Assembly: GCA_944386475.1 (NCBI GenBank) | Contig: CALXBH010000073.1 | Location: forward strand, 1-64,000 | Direction of reading: 5' to 3' | DNA from: an uncultured Clostridia bacterium | Lineage (GTDB): Bacteria; Bacillota; Clostridia; Oscillospirales; Ruminococcaceae | DNA: 64,000 bases | In this document: in pieces, positions 1 through 8,392 of the stretch | Layout of the letters: each line of letters begins with the position of its first letter | How positions within the stretch are numbered: position 1 is the stretch's first letter | Made by a program: the position numbers and the translations under genes | Notes under the pieces: generated by a model | The model's database searches: none | Seen by the model: only the letters and a program-made list of their open reading frames with translations | What the model was told of the DNA's origin: nothing

Positions 1-2
1 TG

Positions 3-1424
3 GCGGCAGTGATCTGTATCATCCAAAACGCCGTGTATATGGCTGTTCCCTCCGCGCTGTCCGACCCCAATGTGCACCTGCTTTCTCCGCTGGCGCTGCT
101 GGGACTTTTGTGCAACGGGATCGGAAAGCTGTTTTTAGTGGGCCGCACCAGCCTTAACTTCAAGGTGGTCTCCTCGGAGTATGAAAAATACGGCTGCCAT
201 CTGGTGGAAGAGGAAGGAGACGCGGTAGGATATACCCGGGGCCTTTTAAACGATGCGCCGGCGGTAGCCGCCAACCGGAAAGCCGGTTTTTTAAGCGATT
301 TTTTGTTTTATTCCTATGGGGAAGACCTCTCCGACCGGATCAGCAGGCTGCTTACGCCCATTTCCCTGATTGGGGCGGTAGTGCTGGCGGTGGTCGTCCA
401 GTTTATGATCGGGGATTTTTACACCACCCTGTCGGCGTTTACAGCTACTATCTGCCTTTGTTCTCCCATCGGGCTTTTGTTTGCCGTGCATCTTCCCATG
501 CGCCGTGCGGCTGGACGGCTGTACCGGCACGGTGCAGCGGTGTTGGGATACCGGGCGGTGGAGGATTATGTTGATATCAACGCCGCCTTGACAACGGCTT
601 CCAAACTGTTTCCCAAGGGCTCGGTAACCCTTTACGGGATCAAGACCTTTGGGGAGCAGCGGATCGACCAGGCGATTTTAGATGCGGCCAGTGTGGCCTA
701 CCGGGCGGGCAGTATCCTGACCGATGTGTTCATGCAGGTCATCAATGGAAAAATCGGCATTCTAAGCCCGGTGGAAAACCTTTTGTATGAGGATGGCATG
801 GGGGTGAGCGCCTGGGTGGGCAACCGGCGGGTGCTCATCGGCAGCCGGGAGCTGATGCTCAACCACGGGGTGGACGTCCCCTCCCGGGACTACGAAACCC
901 GTTTTTTAGACGACGGGAAAGAGCTTGTGTACCTTTCCACCGGCGGAGAGCTGTCCGGCGTATTTATTGTGGGGCTTTCCGCTGATCCCAGGGTTAAGGC
1001 CGCGCTGAAAAGGCAGGAGCAAAACGACATTTTCCTGTCGGTGAAAAGCGTGGATCCCATCCTTGACCAGAATAAACTGGGGGCGCTGTTTGACGTAGAG
1101 CCTTTGATGTTTAAGATTATCCCCGCCCGGCTGCATGAAGCCTATGAGCGGGAGACCGCTCCGGCGGACAAGGTTTCCTCTCCGGTGGTCAACAACGGGA
1201 GCTTTTATTCTTATATCAGGGCCCTTGTGTGCGCCAAGCGCCTGAAGGGCGCGGTGATGATCGGCATGGTTTTGCAGCTGGCTTCGGTGGTGGCAGGCTA
1301 TGCGCTGCTGTCGGTGTTCGGCGTGCTGCGGGATTTTAGTCAGCTGACCACCCTGGCCCTGACGGTGTACGAAGCCGTGTGGCTTGTTTTGACAATTATC
1401 GGCGCCCATCTGCGGGGTCTGTAA
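3..1424 (+). CDS. P-type-ATPase-like membrane protein, catalytically degenerate, 5' end outside window
   Basis: The frame is open to the left edge, so the true start lies upstream; numbering here counts from the GTG at 9. The visible part keeps the plan of a heavy-metal-type P-ATPase: membrane segments near residues 115-160, then a central cytoplasmic part, then two more segments near 413-440 and 445-468. The stretch GMGVSAWVGNRRVLIGS (263-279) resembles the nucleotide-domain core of that family. The key residues are gone. Where DKTGTLT should follow the M4 helix the protein reads TASKLFP (196-202), with no aspartate at the phosphorylated position. M4 has CLCSPIG (149-155) in place of CPC-type motifs, and no GDGxNDxPAL or HP motif is present. 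It is therefore probably a non-pumping relative, with unknown role. It is followed by its own terminator and then by an EF-G paralogue. Family placement is fairly sure; function is not. Confidence 0.7.
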   Translation, partial: AAVICIIQNAVYMAVPSALSDPNVHLLSPLALLGLLCNGIGKLFLVGRTSLNFKVVSSEYEKYGCHLVEEEGDAVGYTRGLLNDAPAVAANRKAGFLSDFLFYSYGEDLSDRISRLLTPISLIGAVVLAVVVQFMIGDFYTTLSAFTATICLCSPIGLLFAVHLPMRRAAGRLYRHGAAVLGYRAVEDYVDINAALTTASKLFPKGSVTLYGIKTFGEQRIDQAILDAASVAYRAGSILTDVFMQVINGKIGILSPVENLLYEDGMGVSAWVGNRRVLIGSRELMLNHGVDVPSRDYETRFLDDGKELVYLSTGGELSGVFIVGLSADPRVKAALKRQEQNDIFLSVKSVDPILDQNKLGALFDVEPLMFKIIPARLHEAYERETAPADKVSSPVVNNGSFYSYIRALVCAKRLKGAVMIGMVLQLASVVAGYALLSVFGVLRDFSQLTTLALTVYEAVWLVLTIIGAHLRGL

Positions 1425-1453
1425 AGAAAATGAAAAACCGGTTTGTGCATGTT

Positions 1454-1503
1454 AACCATAGGCCAAAGAGAAATTTCTACATCTTTGGCTTATGGTTTTT
1501 TTG
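1454..1503 (+). terminator. Rho-independent terminator after the ATPase-like gene
   Basis: A 16-base arm at 1454-1469 pairs with 1482-1497 across a 12-base loop, and is followed by a run of T (1496-1502). It separates the ATPase-like gene from the EF-G paralogue. Confidence 0.85.
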
Positions 1504-1530
1504 CGTGCATCTGGCGTTTTTCATCATTGT

Positions 1531-1540
1531 GTGGTATAAT
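1531..1540 (+). promoter_or_regulatory. Extended -10 promoter for the EF-G paralogue
   Basis: TGGTATAAT at 1532-1540 is a perfect -10 (1535-1540) with the TGn extension; no good -35 is seen 17 bases upstream. It would give a leader of about 190 bases before the ATG at 1736. That leader holds two short inverted repeats (around 1600-1617 and 1639-1653) but no riboswitch pattern I recognise. Confidence 0.5.
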
Positions 1541-1735
1541 TTTCTTCGTGATTAAGAATATTTGGGCATTTTGTCTATATGTATTTTTAATTTTGCACGG
1601 ACAAATATGCATGTCCAGTTGGGCAGGGACATATAGTATATGGATATACCATAGACGTGCATCAGGGGACGCCGGCCGCATGGGCTTCTTCTGGAAAACA
1701 AAAAATTTACTGATGCGGAGAAATGGCGGGAATTT

Positions 1736-3808
1736 ATGAAACAGTACAAAGCAGATCATATCAAAAATATCGCGGTTGCCGGACACGGCGGTTCGGGAAA
1801 AACGTCCCTGACCGAAAGCTTGTTGTTTCTGACCGGCGCTACCGACCGTTTGGGGACGGTGGCGGACGGGAATACCGTCAGCGATTACGATCCGGAAGAG
1901 ATTAAACGAAAAGCCTCGTTGTCCACTACGGTAGAGCCGCTGGAGTATAACGGTTATAAACTGAATCTTTTGGACACCCCCGGGATGTTTGACTTTGCCG
2001 CCGGCATGTACGAGGGCGTGCGCGCCGCGGAAAGCGTGTTGGTGGTGGTCTCCGGAAAGTCCGGCGTGACGGTGGGGGCAAAAAAAGCCTACCAGCTTGC
2101 CACCCAGTACCATAAGGCCAAGGCGTTTTTCGTCACCAAGCTGGATCGGGAACACGCGGACTTTTACAAGGTGTTGGAGGAACTGAAAACCGCCTTCGGG
2201 CCGTCGGTCTGCCCGGTGGTGGTACCCAAGATGAACAACCATAAGGTGGAGTGCTACATTAACCTCTTGGAGATGAAGGCCTACACCTATGACGACAAGG
2301 GGAATCCCACCGAGGTCCCCATGCCCGAGTCTGAGCACCGGCTGGAGGGGCTTATTACCGCCATCAGCGAAGCGGTGGCGGAGACTGACGAAGCGCTGTT
2401 TGAAAAATATTTCTCCGGTGAAAAGTTTACCCATGAGGAACTGATCCAGGGCATTCATAACGGCGTGCGCTCCGGTGACATTGCGCCGGTGTTCTGTGGT
2501 TCCTCCTTTGATATGTCGGCGCTCAATATGCTTTTGGACGGCGTCACCGAGCTTTTGCCCAGCGCGGCGGAGGCAAGCGGTGAGGAGCTTATAGATGAAA
2601 AGGGTGAGCCGGTAGAGGTTGCCTGTGACGAAGGGCAGCCTTTGGCAGCCTATATTTTTAAAACCATCGCCGACCCCTTTGTGGGCAAGATGTCCTTCTT
2701 TAAAGTGATGTCCGGCATGTTAAAGGCAGACGGCGCCTATTACAACATGACCACCGGGGAAGAAGAGAAGATCGGCAAGCTGTTTTTGGTGCGGGGCAAA
2801 AAGCAGGAGGAGGTCACCCAAATCTCCGCCGGTGATATCGGCGTTGCCTCCAAGCTTTCCGCCAACGCAGGGGATACCCTTTGCGATCCTGCCAGAAAGG
2901 TAAAGGCAAAGCCCACCGAATTCCCCGTTCCGGGCTACAGCATGGCCATCAAGATGAACGGCAAGGGGGATGAAAGCAAGATCTCCCAGGGGATCCACCG
3001 CTTGTTGGAGGAGGATTACACCCTGAAATTCCAGGTCAACGACGAAACCCACGAGCAGGTGCTCACCGGCCTGGGCGACCAGCATCTGGATGTGGCGGTC
3101 TCCAAGCTGAAATCCAAATTCGGCGTGGACGTGTATTTAGCTCCGCCCACCGTCGCCTACCGGGAGACCATCCGCAAAAAAGTGAAAGTACAGGGCCGGC
3201 ATAAAAAACAGACCGGCGGCCACGGCCAGTTCGGCGACGTGTGGATTGAATTCGAGCCCTGCGACAGCACCGATTTAGTGTTTGAGGAAAAGGTGTTCGG
3301 CGGTGCGGTGCCCAAGGGTTTCTTCCCGGCGGTGGAAAAAGGCCTGCGGGAAGCAATGGTAAAAGGCGTTATCGCCGGATATCCCATGGTGGGGCTGAAA
3401 GCCACGCTGGTGGACGGCTCCTACCATCCGGTGGACTCGTCGGAAATGTCCTTTAAAATGGCGGCGGCCATCGCCTACCGGGAGGGCATTCCCCAGGCGT
3501 CCCCTGTACTGCTGGAACCCATCGGATCCTTAAAGGCCTATGTACCGGATGAAAACACCGGCGATATGATGGGCGAGCTTAACAAGCGGCGGGGCCGGGT
3601 TTTGGGAATGAACCCTGCCGGAGACGGCCTTACGCTGATCGAGGCGGAGGTCCCCATGAGCGAGATGCAGGACTTTACCACCTTGGTGCGTCAGATGACC
3701 CATGGCGCGGGCCACTTTACACTGGATTTCCTGCGGTACGAACAGCTTCCTTCCAACCTGGAAGAGCAGGTGATCGAAAACGCCAAGAAGATCCACGGAG
3801 AAGAATAA
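1736..3808 (+). CDS. Elongation factor G-like protein (EF-G paralogue)
   Basis: A 690-residue translational GTPase with the complete EF-G layout: GTPase domain with P-loop GHGGSGKTS (16-24) and DTPG (80-83), domain II around 300-390, and the domain III-V region with GGHGQFGDVWIEF and the C-terminal RRGRVLGM segment. The fourth G motif, normally NKxD, reads TKLD (134-137). The diverged switch I (KASLST, no RGITI) and this motif place it with the EF-G-like group II proteins rather than canonical FusA, which normally sits next to tuf and the S12/S7 genes. Such paralogues are thought to act on the ribosome under particular conditions; the exact role is unknown. It is monocistronic between two terminators. 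Start chosen at the ATG just before the P-loop region, matching the family's usual N terminus. Confidence 0.88.
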   Translation: MKQYKADHIKNIAVAGHGGSGKTSLTESLLFLTGATDRLGTVADGNTVSDYDPEEIKRKASLSTTVEPLEYNGYKLNLLDTPGMFDFAAGMYEGVRAAESVLVVVSGKSGVTVGAKKAYQLATQYHKAKAFFVTKLDREHADFYKVLEELKTAFGPSVCPVVVPKMNNHKVECYINLLEMKAYTYDDKGNPTEVPMPESEHRLEGLITAISEAVAETDEALFEKYFSGEKFTHEELIQGIHNGVRSGDIAPVFCGSSFDMSALNMLLDGVTELLPSAAEASGEELIDEKGEPVEVACDEGQPLAAYIFKTIADPFVGKMSFFKVMSGMLKADGAYYNMTTGEEEKIGKLFLVRGKKQEEVTQISAGDIGVASKLSANAGDTLCDPARKVKAKPTEFPVPGYSMAIKMNGKGDESKISQGIHRLLEEDYTLKFQVNDETHEQVLTGLGDQHLDVAVSKLKSKFGVDVYLAPPTVAYRETIRKKVKVQGRHKKQTGGHGQFGDVWIEFEPCDSTDLVFEEKVFGGAVPKGFFPAVEKGLREAMVKGVIAGYPMVGLKATLVDGSYHPVDSSEMSFKMAAAIAYREGIPQASPVLLEPIGSLKAYVPDENTGDMMGELNKRRGRVLGMNPAGDGLTLIEAEVPMSEMQDFTTLVRQMTHGAGHFTLDFLRYEQLPSNLEEQVIENAKKIHGEE

Positions 3809-3835
3809 GCAAAAAATAGCATGACATGCAGCTGA

Positions 3836-3887
3836 CAAGAAGGCCTCCCGGGAAAGGAACTTATCCTTTTCCCGGGAGGCCTTCTTG
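3836..3887 (+). terminator. First of two tandem hairpins between convergent genes
   Basis: Arms of about 17 bases (3836-3852 with 3871-3887) form a GC-rich hairpin 28 bases after the EF-G-like stop. The T run is weak on the plus strand (GATTGCTTTTG follows). It can work for both converging transcripts. Confidence 0.7.
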
Positions 3888-3898
3888 ATTGCTTTTGC

Positions 3899-3935
3899 AA
3901 ACCAACCCCACCAGTGAAACTGGTGGGGTTGGTTT
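3899..3935 (-). terminator. Second tandem hairpin, 17-bp perfect stem
   Basis: Positions 3899-3915 pair perfectly with 3919-3935 over a three-base loop. The stop codon of the minus-strand acyltransferase (3934-3936) lies at its foot, so it is placed to end that transcript; the plus-strand transcript from EF-G reaches it after the first hairpin. Confidence 0.7.
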
Positions 3936-4746
3936 AATATTCCGATTGCGGCAGCGCTTCCGCGGCGCCGGAGGAAAGCTTGGTGTAAGAAATTTCGGGA
4001 GAGGATTCTTCCCAGCGGATCGCCTCTTGCTGAGGCGAAGGAGGGGTCTCGTCAAACCGGCTTTGTTCCCGCATCAGCTGCTCCATCTTCTGGCGAACCT
4101 CCAGCCCCAGGCGGTGAGCTTCCCGCCGGAGGGAGCTGTCCGTCTTTGGATAAACCGGTTCCCCGGCGGTGATAGTCAGGCAGGGGCGGCGCTTGATGAT
4201 CCGGTAGAGGCCCCGGCGTTTGCGGAAGGTGACCACAGCAGGCACCACCGGGGCCTGCGCCATGGCGGCCACCATAAACGCGCCGTCATGAAACTCCCGC
4301 AAATGCCGGCAAAAGTGGACAAGCTCCCCTTCCGGGTACATCAGCATAATTTCTCCCTGCCGGACGCGCCCGGCCATCTCCCGGAAAAAGTCCTTCATCT
4401 TGCCGGGTTCTTCCGGGACGGGGACGGCGTTTAACAGCCGGATAAGCTGCCCTACCACCGGCCAGGAGAAGGTCTTGGCCATGGAGGTGAAATACCCCCG
4501 CCGGGGACAGAGCAAAAGCCCCTGGGCCACGCAGTCAAAATAATGGTTATGGCTGCATGCGATGACAAACCCTTTCCCTTTAAGCTTTTTGATGTTGCGC
4601 CATCCTTTTACCCGCAGCCCTAAAAACCACTGGGTGCCGAAAAACAACAGCGGGATGGCAATGACATAGTAAAAGAGGAATTTGATAAGCCGCACGATAG
4701 GATTACGGGAGATAATCCCTTTGCGGCCCGCCTTTTTCTGACTCAT
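3934..4746 (-). CDS. 1-acyl-sn-glycerol-3-phosphate acyltransferase family protein (PlsC-like)
   Basis: A 270-residue membrane-bound acyltransferase. A hydrophobic anchor occupies about residues 20-42. The family HX4D catalytic motif is seen as HNHYFD (H66, D71), and the glycerolphosphate-binding motif as YPEG (137-140), where many relatives read FPEGTR. It most likely acylates lysophosphatidate or a similar lysolipid at the inner membrane face. Its start codon overlaps the stop of the upstream glycosyltransferase by four bases (ATGA), so the two are translationally coupled. The pairing suggests membrane glycolipid or phospholipid synthesis. The charged C-terminal tail after about residue 215 has no motif I recognise. 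Confidence 0.85.
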   Translation of the reverse strand: MSQKKAGRKGIISRNPIVRLIKFLFYYVIAIPLLFFGTQWFLGLRVKGWRNIKKLKGKGFVIACSHNHYFDCVAQGLLLCPRRGYFTSMAKTFSWPVVGQLIRLLNAVPVPEEPGKMKDFFREMAGRVRQGEIMLMYPEGELVHFCRHLREFHDGAFMVAAMAQAPVVPAVVTFRKRRGLYRIIKRRPCLTITAGEPVYPKTDSSLRREAHRLGLEVRQKMEQLMREQSRFDETPPSPQQEAIRWEESSPEISYTKLSSGAAEALPQSEY

Positions 4747-5888
4747 TGCCTAACATGGCTTCCTTTCTGAAAATCAGCGATCACTTGTTCAAACATCGCC
4801 TCGGCAGCCCTGACCGACTCGCTGACGCGGAAGCGATTTCCCTGTTCGGCATACCGGCGGGACATCTCCCGCCGCTCAGCGGGATGCTCGATCCAGTAGT
4901 CGATTTTTTTAGCCAGGTCGGAAGAATCGTCTGCTTTAAACAGACTGCGGTCATCCAGAGCAAACTGCACCGTCGCGGATTTGGGGGAGTTGCAGATGAC
5001 GGGTACCAGCCCGCAGGCAAACGCCTCCATACAGGAGATCGCCTCGATTTCAATATAGGAGGCGTGAACATATAAATCGCAGGAATGGATAAGCTTTATA
5101 AGCTCGTCCTTTTCATAAAATCCAAAAGTAGGAGGATGGGGGAGCTTTTTCCCCCGTTTTTCCAATGCTTCCCGGCAGGGGCCCTGCCCAGCCAGATGAA
5201 GCTGGATGCGGCCGGCATATTTGGATTTTTTTACCGCGTCAATCAGTACCCGCTGGCGCTTTTCGGGGGCAAGCCGTCCCACCATCAAAATATGGAACAA
5301 CTCGCCTTCCTCATGAGGAACTTCTTTGGGGGCAAAAGCGTCGTCTACGCCGTTGCTGATTACATGCATTTTTGCCTGGTAGCCGTTTTTCTCAAGCTGG
5401 CCGGCAATAAACCGAGAGGGACAGTGGATGTGCTTAAAATTTTTATAGAAGACGCGGTTAAAAAATTTATAGATGCCCACCGACAAAAAGTCCCAAGGCA
5501 TATGAATGGCGTAGGTTACGTTGTCCGGTTGTAAATGGAAGGCCGCCGAGACGGGGATATTCATCTCCTGGGCGACTTTCAGGGCTTTATGCTCAAACCA
5601 CAGGGGGAGAAGGAAGTGAGCGACATCCGCGCCGGCAAAGGCGCGGCGGAACAGCTCCTCATCCGCTTTGGCAAAGGAGAAGCCCTGTTTGTGGGCGAAG
5701 GAGGTGGCGACAATATAATACTGCTCTTCAGCCCGGTATTCCGGCTCGCACAGGCGGCCGGTAGCTAAAACATGAACCTCATGCCCCCGCTTGCGCAGCA
5801 TCTGAGCAAAGCGATGAGTCGTCATGCAGGTCCCGTTGTTCAGTTCGTCATATACGTCAATCACCAATATGATTTTCACGGGAGGCAC
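4743..5888 (-). CDS. Glycosyltransferase family 4 (possible diacylglycerol glycosyltransferase)
   Basis: A 381-residue GT-B fold enzyme. The N-terminal domain begins with IILVIDVYDELNNGTCMTTH, typical of GT4 enzymes that work on membrane lipids. The C-terminal domain has VGRLAPEKRQ near 208, AGQGPCR near 235, and the EX7E nucleotide-sugar motif within EIEAISCME near 280. No signal peptide or membrane segment is visible, as expected for a peripheral enzyme. It heads a two-gene operon with a PlsC-like acyltransferase (four-base overlap), and a good sigma-A promoter lies about 45 bases upstream. The acceptor could be diacylglycerol, but this rests on family resemblance and context. Confidence 0.85.
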   Translation of the reverse strand: MPPVKIILVIDVYDELNNGTCMTTHRFAQMLRKRGHEVHVLATGRLCEPEYRAEEQYYIVATSFAHKQGFSFAKADEELFRRAFAGADVAHFLLPLWFEHKALKVAQEMNIPVSAAFHLQPDNVTYAIHMPWDFLSVGIYKFFNRVFYKNFKHIHCPSRFIAGQLEKNGYQAKMHVISNGVDDAFAPKEVPHEEGELFHILMVGRLAPEKRQRVLIDAVKKSKYAGRIQLHLAGQGPCREALEKRGKKLPHPPTFGFYEKDELIKLIHSCDLYVHASYIEIEAISCMEAFACGLVPVICNSPKSATVQFALDDRSLFKADDSSDLAKKIDYWIEHPAERREMSRRYAEQGNRFRVSESVRAAEAMFEQVIADFQKGSHVRQ

Positions 5889-5934
5889 CTTCTCTCTTTA
5901 CATTCCCTTAGATGCATTTATATACTAGTGTACT

Positions 5935-5963
5935 ATCATAGCGAAATCGACGGAATTTGTCAA
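5935..5963 (-). promoter_or_regulatory. Sigma-A promoter for the GT4/PlsC operon
   Basis: On the minus strand TTGACA (complement of 5958-5963) and TATGAT (complement of 5935-5940) are separated by exactly 17 bases. This is near consensus and points into the glycosyltransferase gene. Confidence 0.8.
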
Positions 5964-6015
5964 GTTTTAAACGAACAAAACCGGCCCTGCGTTCATATTG
6001 GTCTGTTTTTCCTTT

Positions 6016-6048
6016 AGCGTCCATATTCTAGTACAGAATATGGACGCT
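6016..6048. repeat. 14-bp perfect inverted repeat upstream of the DUF2974 gene
   Basis: AGCGTCCATATTCT (6016-6029) is repeated in inverted form at 6035-6048 with a five-base spacer. No T run follows on either strand, so it does not look like a terminator. It ends 36 bases before the ATG at 6085 and may be an operator or a 5' mRNA hairpin. Confidence 0.6.
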
Positions 6049-6084
6049 GTTCATAAGCAGGAACGGCAGGAGAGAAGGGCTAAT

Positions 6085-7167
6085 ATGACAAATCTGTTTT
6101 CCTATTTAAACGACTGGGGAAACCGTTCCTTCAGAGAGCTTCCCTGGGGCGAGGTGGACGCTTTAATCGCGGCAAAAATTTCCTATTTTCCCTGGAACGG
6201 AATTGTGCCGGAAGATTTTTCCCGGACGATCTCTCTGGGGCAGGCGGCAGGAGAGCTTTTGGAAAACAAGTTGACGGCGGCCCAAATGGAGGATTCCCGG
6301 GATCACAAGCTGCTTTCTGCGCTTATGAAAAGCAGGCGGTTTTCTCCCCTTCCTCTGTGCGGTTTTGTCAGCCGGACGGACGACGGGATGCAAAAGCAGT
6401 TTGCCGCGCTATGCCTGCGGGCAGGGAAAAAGGTGGTGCTAAACTTTCGGGGGACCGACGATACACTGGTAGGCTGGAAAGAAAACTTTAATATGAGCTT
6501 TTCAGCTGGGGTGCCCTCCCAGATGGAAGCTGCCCGCTATGTGAATACGGCGGCGGAGCAGCTAAGGGGCGAGCTTGCCCCCTGCGGCCACTCCAAGGGA
6601 GGGAACCTGGCGGTTTACAGCGGGGCGTTTTGCGCTCCCGCTCACCAGGAGCGGATCAAAGAGATCTGGAACTTTGACGGCCCGGGCTTTATCAAAAAGG
6701 TCACCGAAAAACAAGGGTATAAGGCGGTTTCCGGCCGGATTCGATCCTATGTGCCCGAGTCTTCGGTGGTGGGGCTTTTGCTGGAGCAGGGGGAAGACTA
6801 TACGGTGGTCAAAAGCTCCCAGTCGGGGCTTTTGCAGCATGATCCCTATTCCTGGGAGGTGGAAGGGACCCGTTTTGCAGCTTTGCGATCGGTTACGCCG
6901 GCCAGCAGATTGCTGGATGAGACGATGGGCGACTGGCTTGCCCAGCTGTCCTTAGAGGAGCGGGAGCAGTTTGTGGAGATCCTCTACAGCGTTTTGGAAA
7001 AAACAGGCGCCAAAACCGTCAGCGAGCTTTCGGACAAATGGTATCAAACTGCCGCCAGCGTGCTTTTCTCCCTCCACGGTTTGGACGGGGAGATGAAAAA
7101 AGCGGTGCTGTACGCCTTATGGGCGCTTATAAAATCGGCGGCAGTGAATTTCTTGGAGGAGCTTTAA
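6085..7167 (+). CDS. DUF2974 (Mbeg1-like) alpha/beta hydrolase
   Basis: A 360-residue cytoplasmic protein with the lipase-like nucleophile elbow GHSKGGN (168-174, Ser170) and the family-typical FRGTDDTLVGWKENF (121-135). The N-terminal FSYLNDWGNRSFRELPWGEVD is characteristic of the clostridial DUF2974 proteins. These resemble lipases, but a substrate is not established. I chose the ATG at 6085 because AGGAGAGAAGGG precedes it and the homologous N terminus begins there; the in-frame upstream extension runs through the palindrome. The gene stands alone, and its stop lies five bases from the converging M23 gene. Confidence 0.85.
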   Translation: MTNLFSYLNDWGNRSFRELPWGEVDALIAAKISYFPWNGIVPEDFSRTISLGQAAGELLENKLTAAQMEDSRDHKLLSALMKSRRFSPLPLCGFVSRTDDGMQKQFAALCLRAGKKVVLNFRGTDDTLVGWKENFNMSFSAGVPSQMEAARYVNTAAEQLRGELAPCGHSKGGNLAVYSGAFCAPAHQERIKEIWNFDGPGFIKKVTEKQGYKAVSGRIRSYVPESSVVGLLLEQGEDYTVVKSSQSGLLQHDPYSWEVEGTRFAALRSVTPASRLLDETMGDWLAQLSLEEREQFVEILYSVLEKTGAKTVSELSDKWYQTAASVLFSLHGLDGEMKKAVLYALWALIKSAAVNFLEEL

Positions 7168-7172
7168 AGCGT

Positions 7173-8255
7173 CTATCCGGACGGGGCGGAAGATATTTCG
7201 CCGCTTTGGGGAGTGCTCCCGCCGGATTGCTGTTCATGCGCGGCAGTCCAGGGGTCAAAGAAGGCGTATTTGCGGGTGTATTCCTTGGTTTCGTCGTTTC
7301 GCACCACCGGGGAGGTGTGCTTTTGCAGCAGCCTTACCAGGTTGTATACATCCACCCAGATTTCGTTGTTCCCCTCCTTTTGGGATTCGTCGAAGATAAG
7401 CTGCAAGCCGAAATGCAGGTGGGGCACCTTCATGTTGTTGACGTTTTCCTTGGTGGAATAGCCCGTCATGCCCAGGTAGCCGATGACATCCCCGGCGTTT
7501 ACCACCTGCCCCTCGGTGAGCCCCTCGGCAAAGGGGCGGTCTTTTCGCAGGTGAGCGTAATAGTAATAGCGTTTTTTGTCAAAGCTGCGGATGCCGATGC
7601 GCCAGCCGCCGTATTGGTTCCAGCCGGCCACCTCCACGGTGCCGGACTCCACCGCGATCACCGGCGTGCCGATGCTGCCAATCAGGTCGTTTCCCAAATG
7701 CCTTCTTTGATAGCCGTAGCTGCGGGAGTTGCCGAAGTCGTCGTAATGGGAAAATCCATAGCCATAAGCAATAGGGGAATAGGCCTTTAAGCCGTAGTGG
7801 GTCTCCATCTGGACTTCGGCGCTTTCCGCAACAGGGGCGGTGGAGATCTGGTATTCCCCCACCATGCCGCCCAGCACTGCGTCATAGGCTTCATAATAAT
7901 AGGAATAATACTGCATATCCTGGGCAAGCTCCCGGGTGGTTTTCCCCTGGGAGCGCTGGGTGAAGAATTCATCCATGTCCTTGGCCTTATACCGCCCCCA
8001 CTGCCCGCCGTATTTCGCAGCCAGGTAAGCTAACGTTTCCACCCAGGGGCGGGGATCATTTTTTTCGTTTCCCTGGATGTCGGCGGCCAGGGCTTTTTCC
8101 AGCGCCGCATAGGGGACGGTGAATTCCACCCATTTAATATAGTCCTCCTGGGATCTGGCCCGGACGGACAGGCCTGCCAGATTGACGGCGATCCCGCCCC
8201 ACAGCAAAATGACCGCCATAAAAAAAGAGGCGAGACGGGAGTTTCGGCTTTTCAT
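7173..8255 (-). CDS. Secreted or membrane-anchored M23 family metallopeptidase
   Basis: A 361-residue protein with an N-terminal hydrophobic segment (about residues 8-30) that is a signal anchor or signal peptide, a middle region rich in Tyr and Gln, and a LytM-type domain. The zinc ligands are present: HLGND for the HxxxD motif and HLHF for HxH, with YYAHLRKD between. It is expected to cut peptidoglycan cross-bridges outside the membrane. The C-terminal tail is Ser/Gly/Gln-rich. GGAGGTG lies 13 bases before the ATG, so in-frame TTG codons at 8264 or 8261, better spaced, are possible starts. Convergent with the DUF2974 gene, five bases apart. Confidence 0.88.
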   Translation of the reverse strand: MKSRNSRLASFFMAVILLWGGIAVNLAGLSVRARSQEDYIKWVEFTVPYAALEKALAADIQGNEKNDPRPWVETLAYLAAKYGGQWGRYKAKDMDEFFTQRSQGKTTRELAQDMQYYSYYYEAYDAVLGGMVGEYQISTAPVAESAEVQMETHYGLKAYSPIAYGYGFSHYDDFGNSRSYGYQRRHLGNDLIGSIGTPVIAVESGTVEVAGWNQYGGWRIGIRSFDKKRYYYYAHLRKDRPFAEGLTEGQVVNAGDVIGYLGMTGYSTKENVNNMKVPHLHFGLQLIFDESQKEGNNEIWVDVYNLVRLLQKHTSPVVRNDETKEYTRKYAFFDPWTAAHEQQSGGSTPQSGEISSAPSG

Positions 8256-8343
8256 GCGCAACAAAAAACACCTCCGGGAATAAAGACAAGCTGGATTACA
8301 GTTATCTATATTCACCGAAGGCGGCGTTCATGCGGTTTTATCT

Positions 8344-8392
8344 GCGGCAAACAGCTTAAACGGGAAACGTCCGGGCTGTTTGCCGCTGTTTT
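8344..8392. terminator. Terminator-like hairpin between the AEC transporter and M23 genes
   Basis: GCGGCAAACAGC (8344-8355) pairs with 8375-8386. The T-rich tail (TGTTTTTTA) is on the plus strand, although both flanking genes run on the minus strand, so its orientation is unexpected. It sits immediately after the transporter stop. Confidence 0.5.

Noticed and set aside
1490-2458. Open frame of 322 codons opposite the EF-G paralogue and its leader
   Set aside because: Covers the promoter, leader and GTPase domain of a sure gene; histidine- and glycine-rich nonsense translation.
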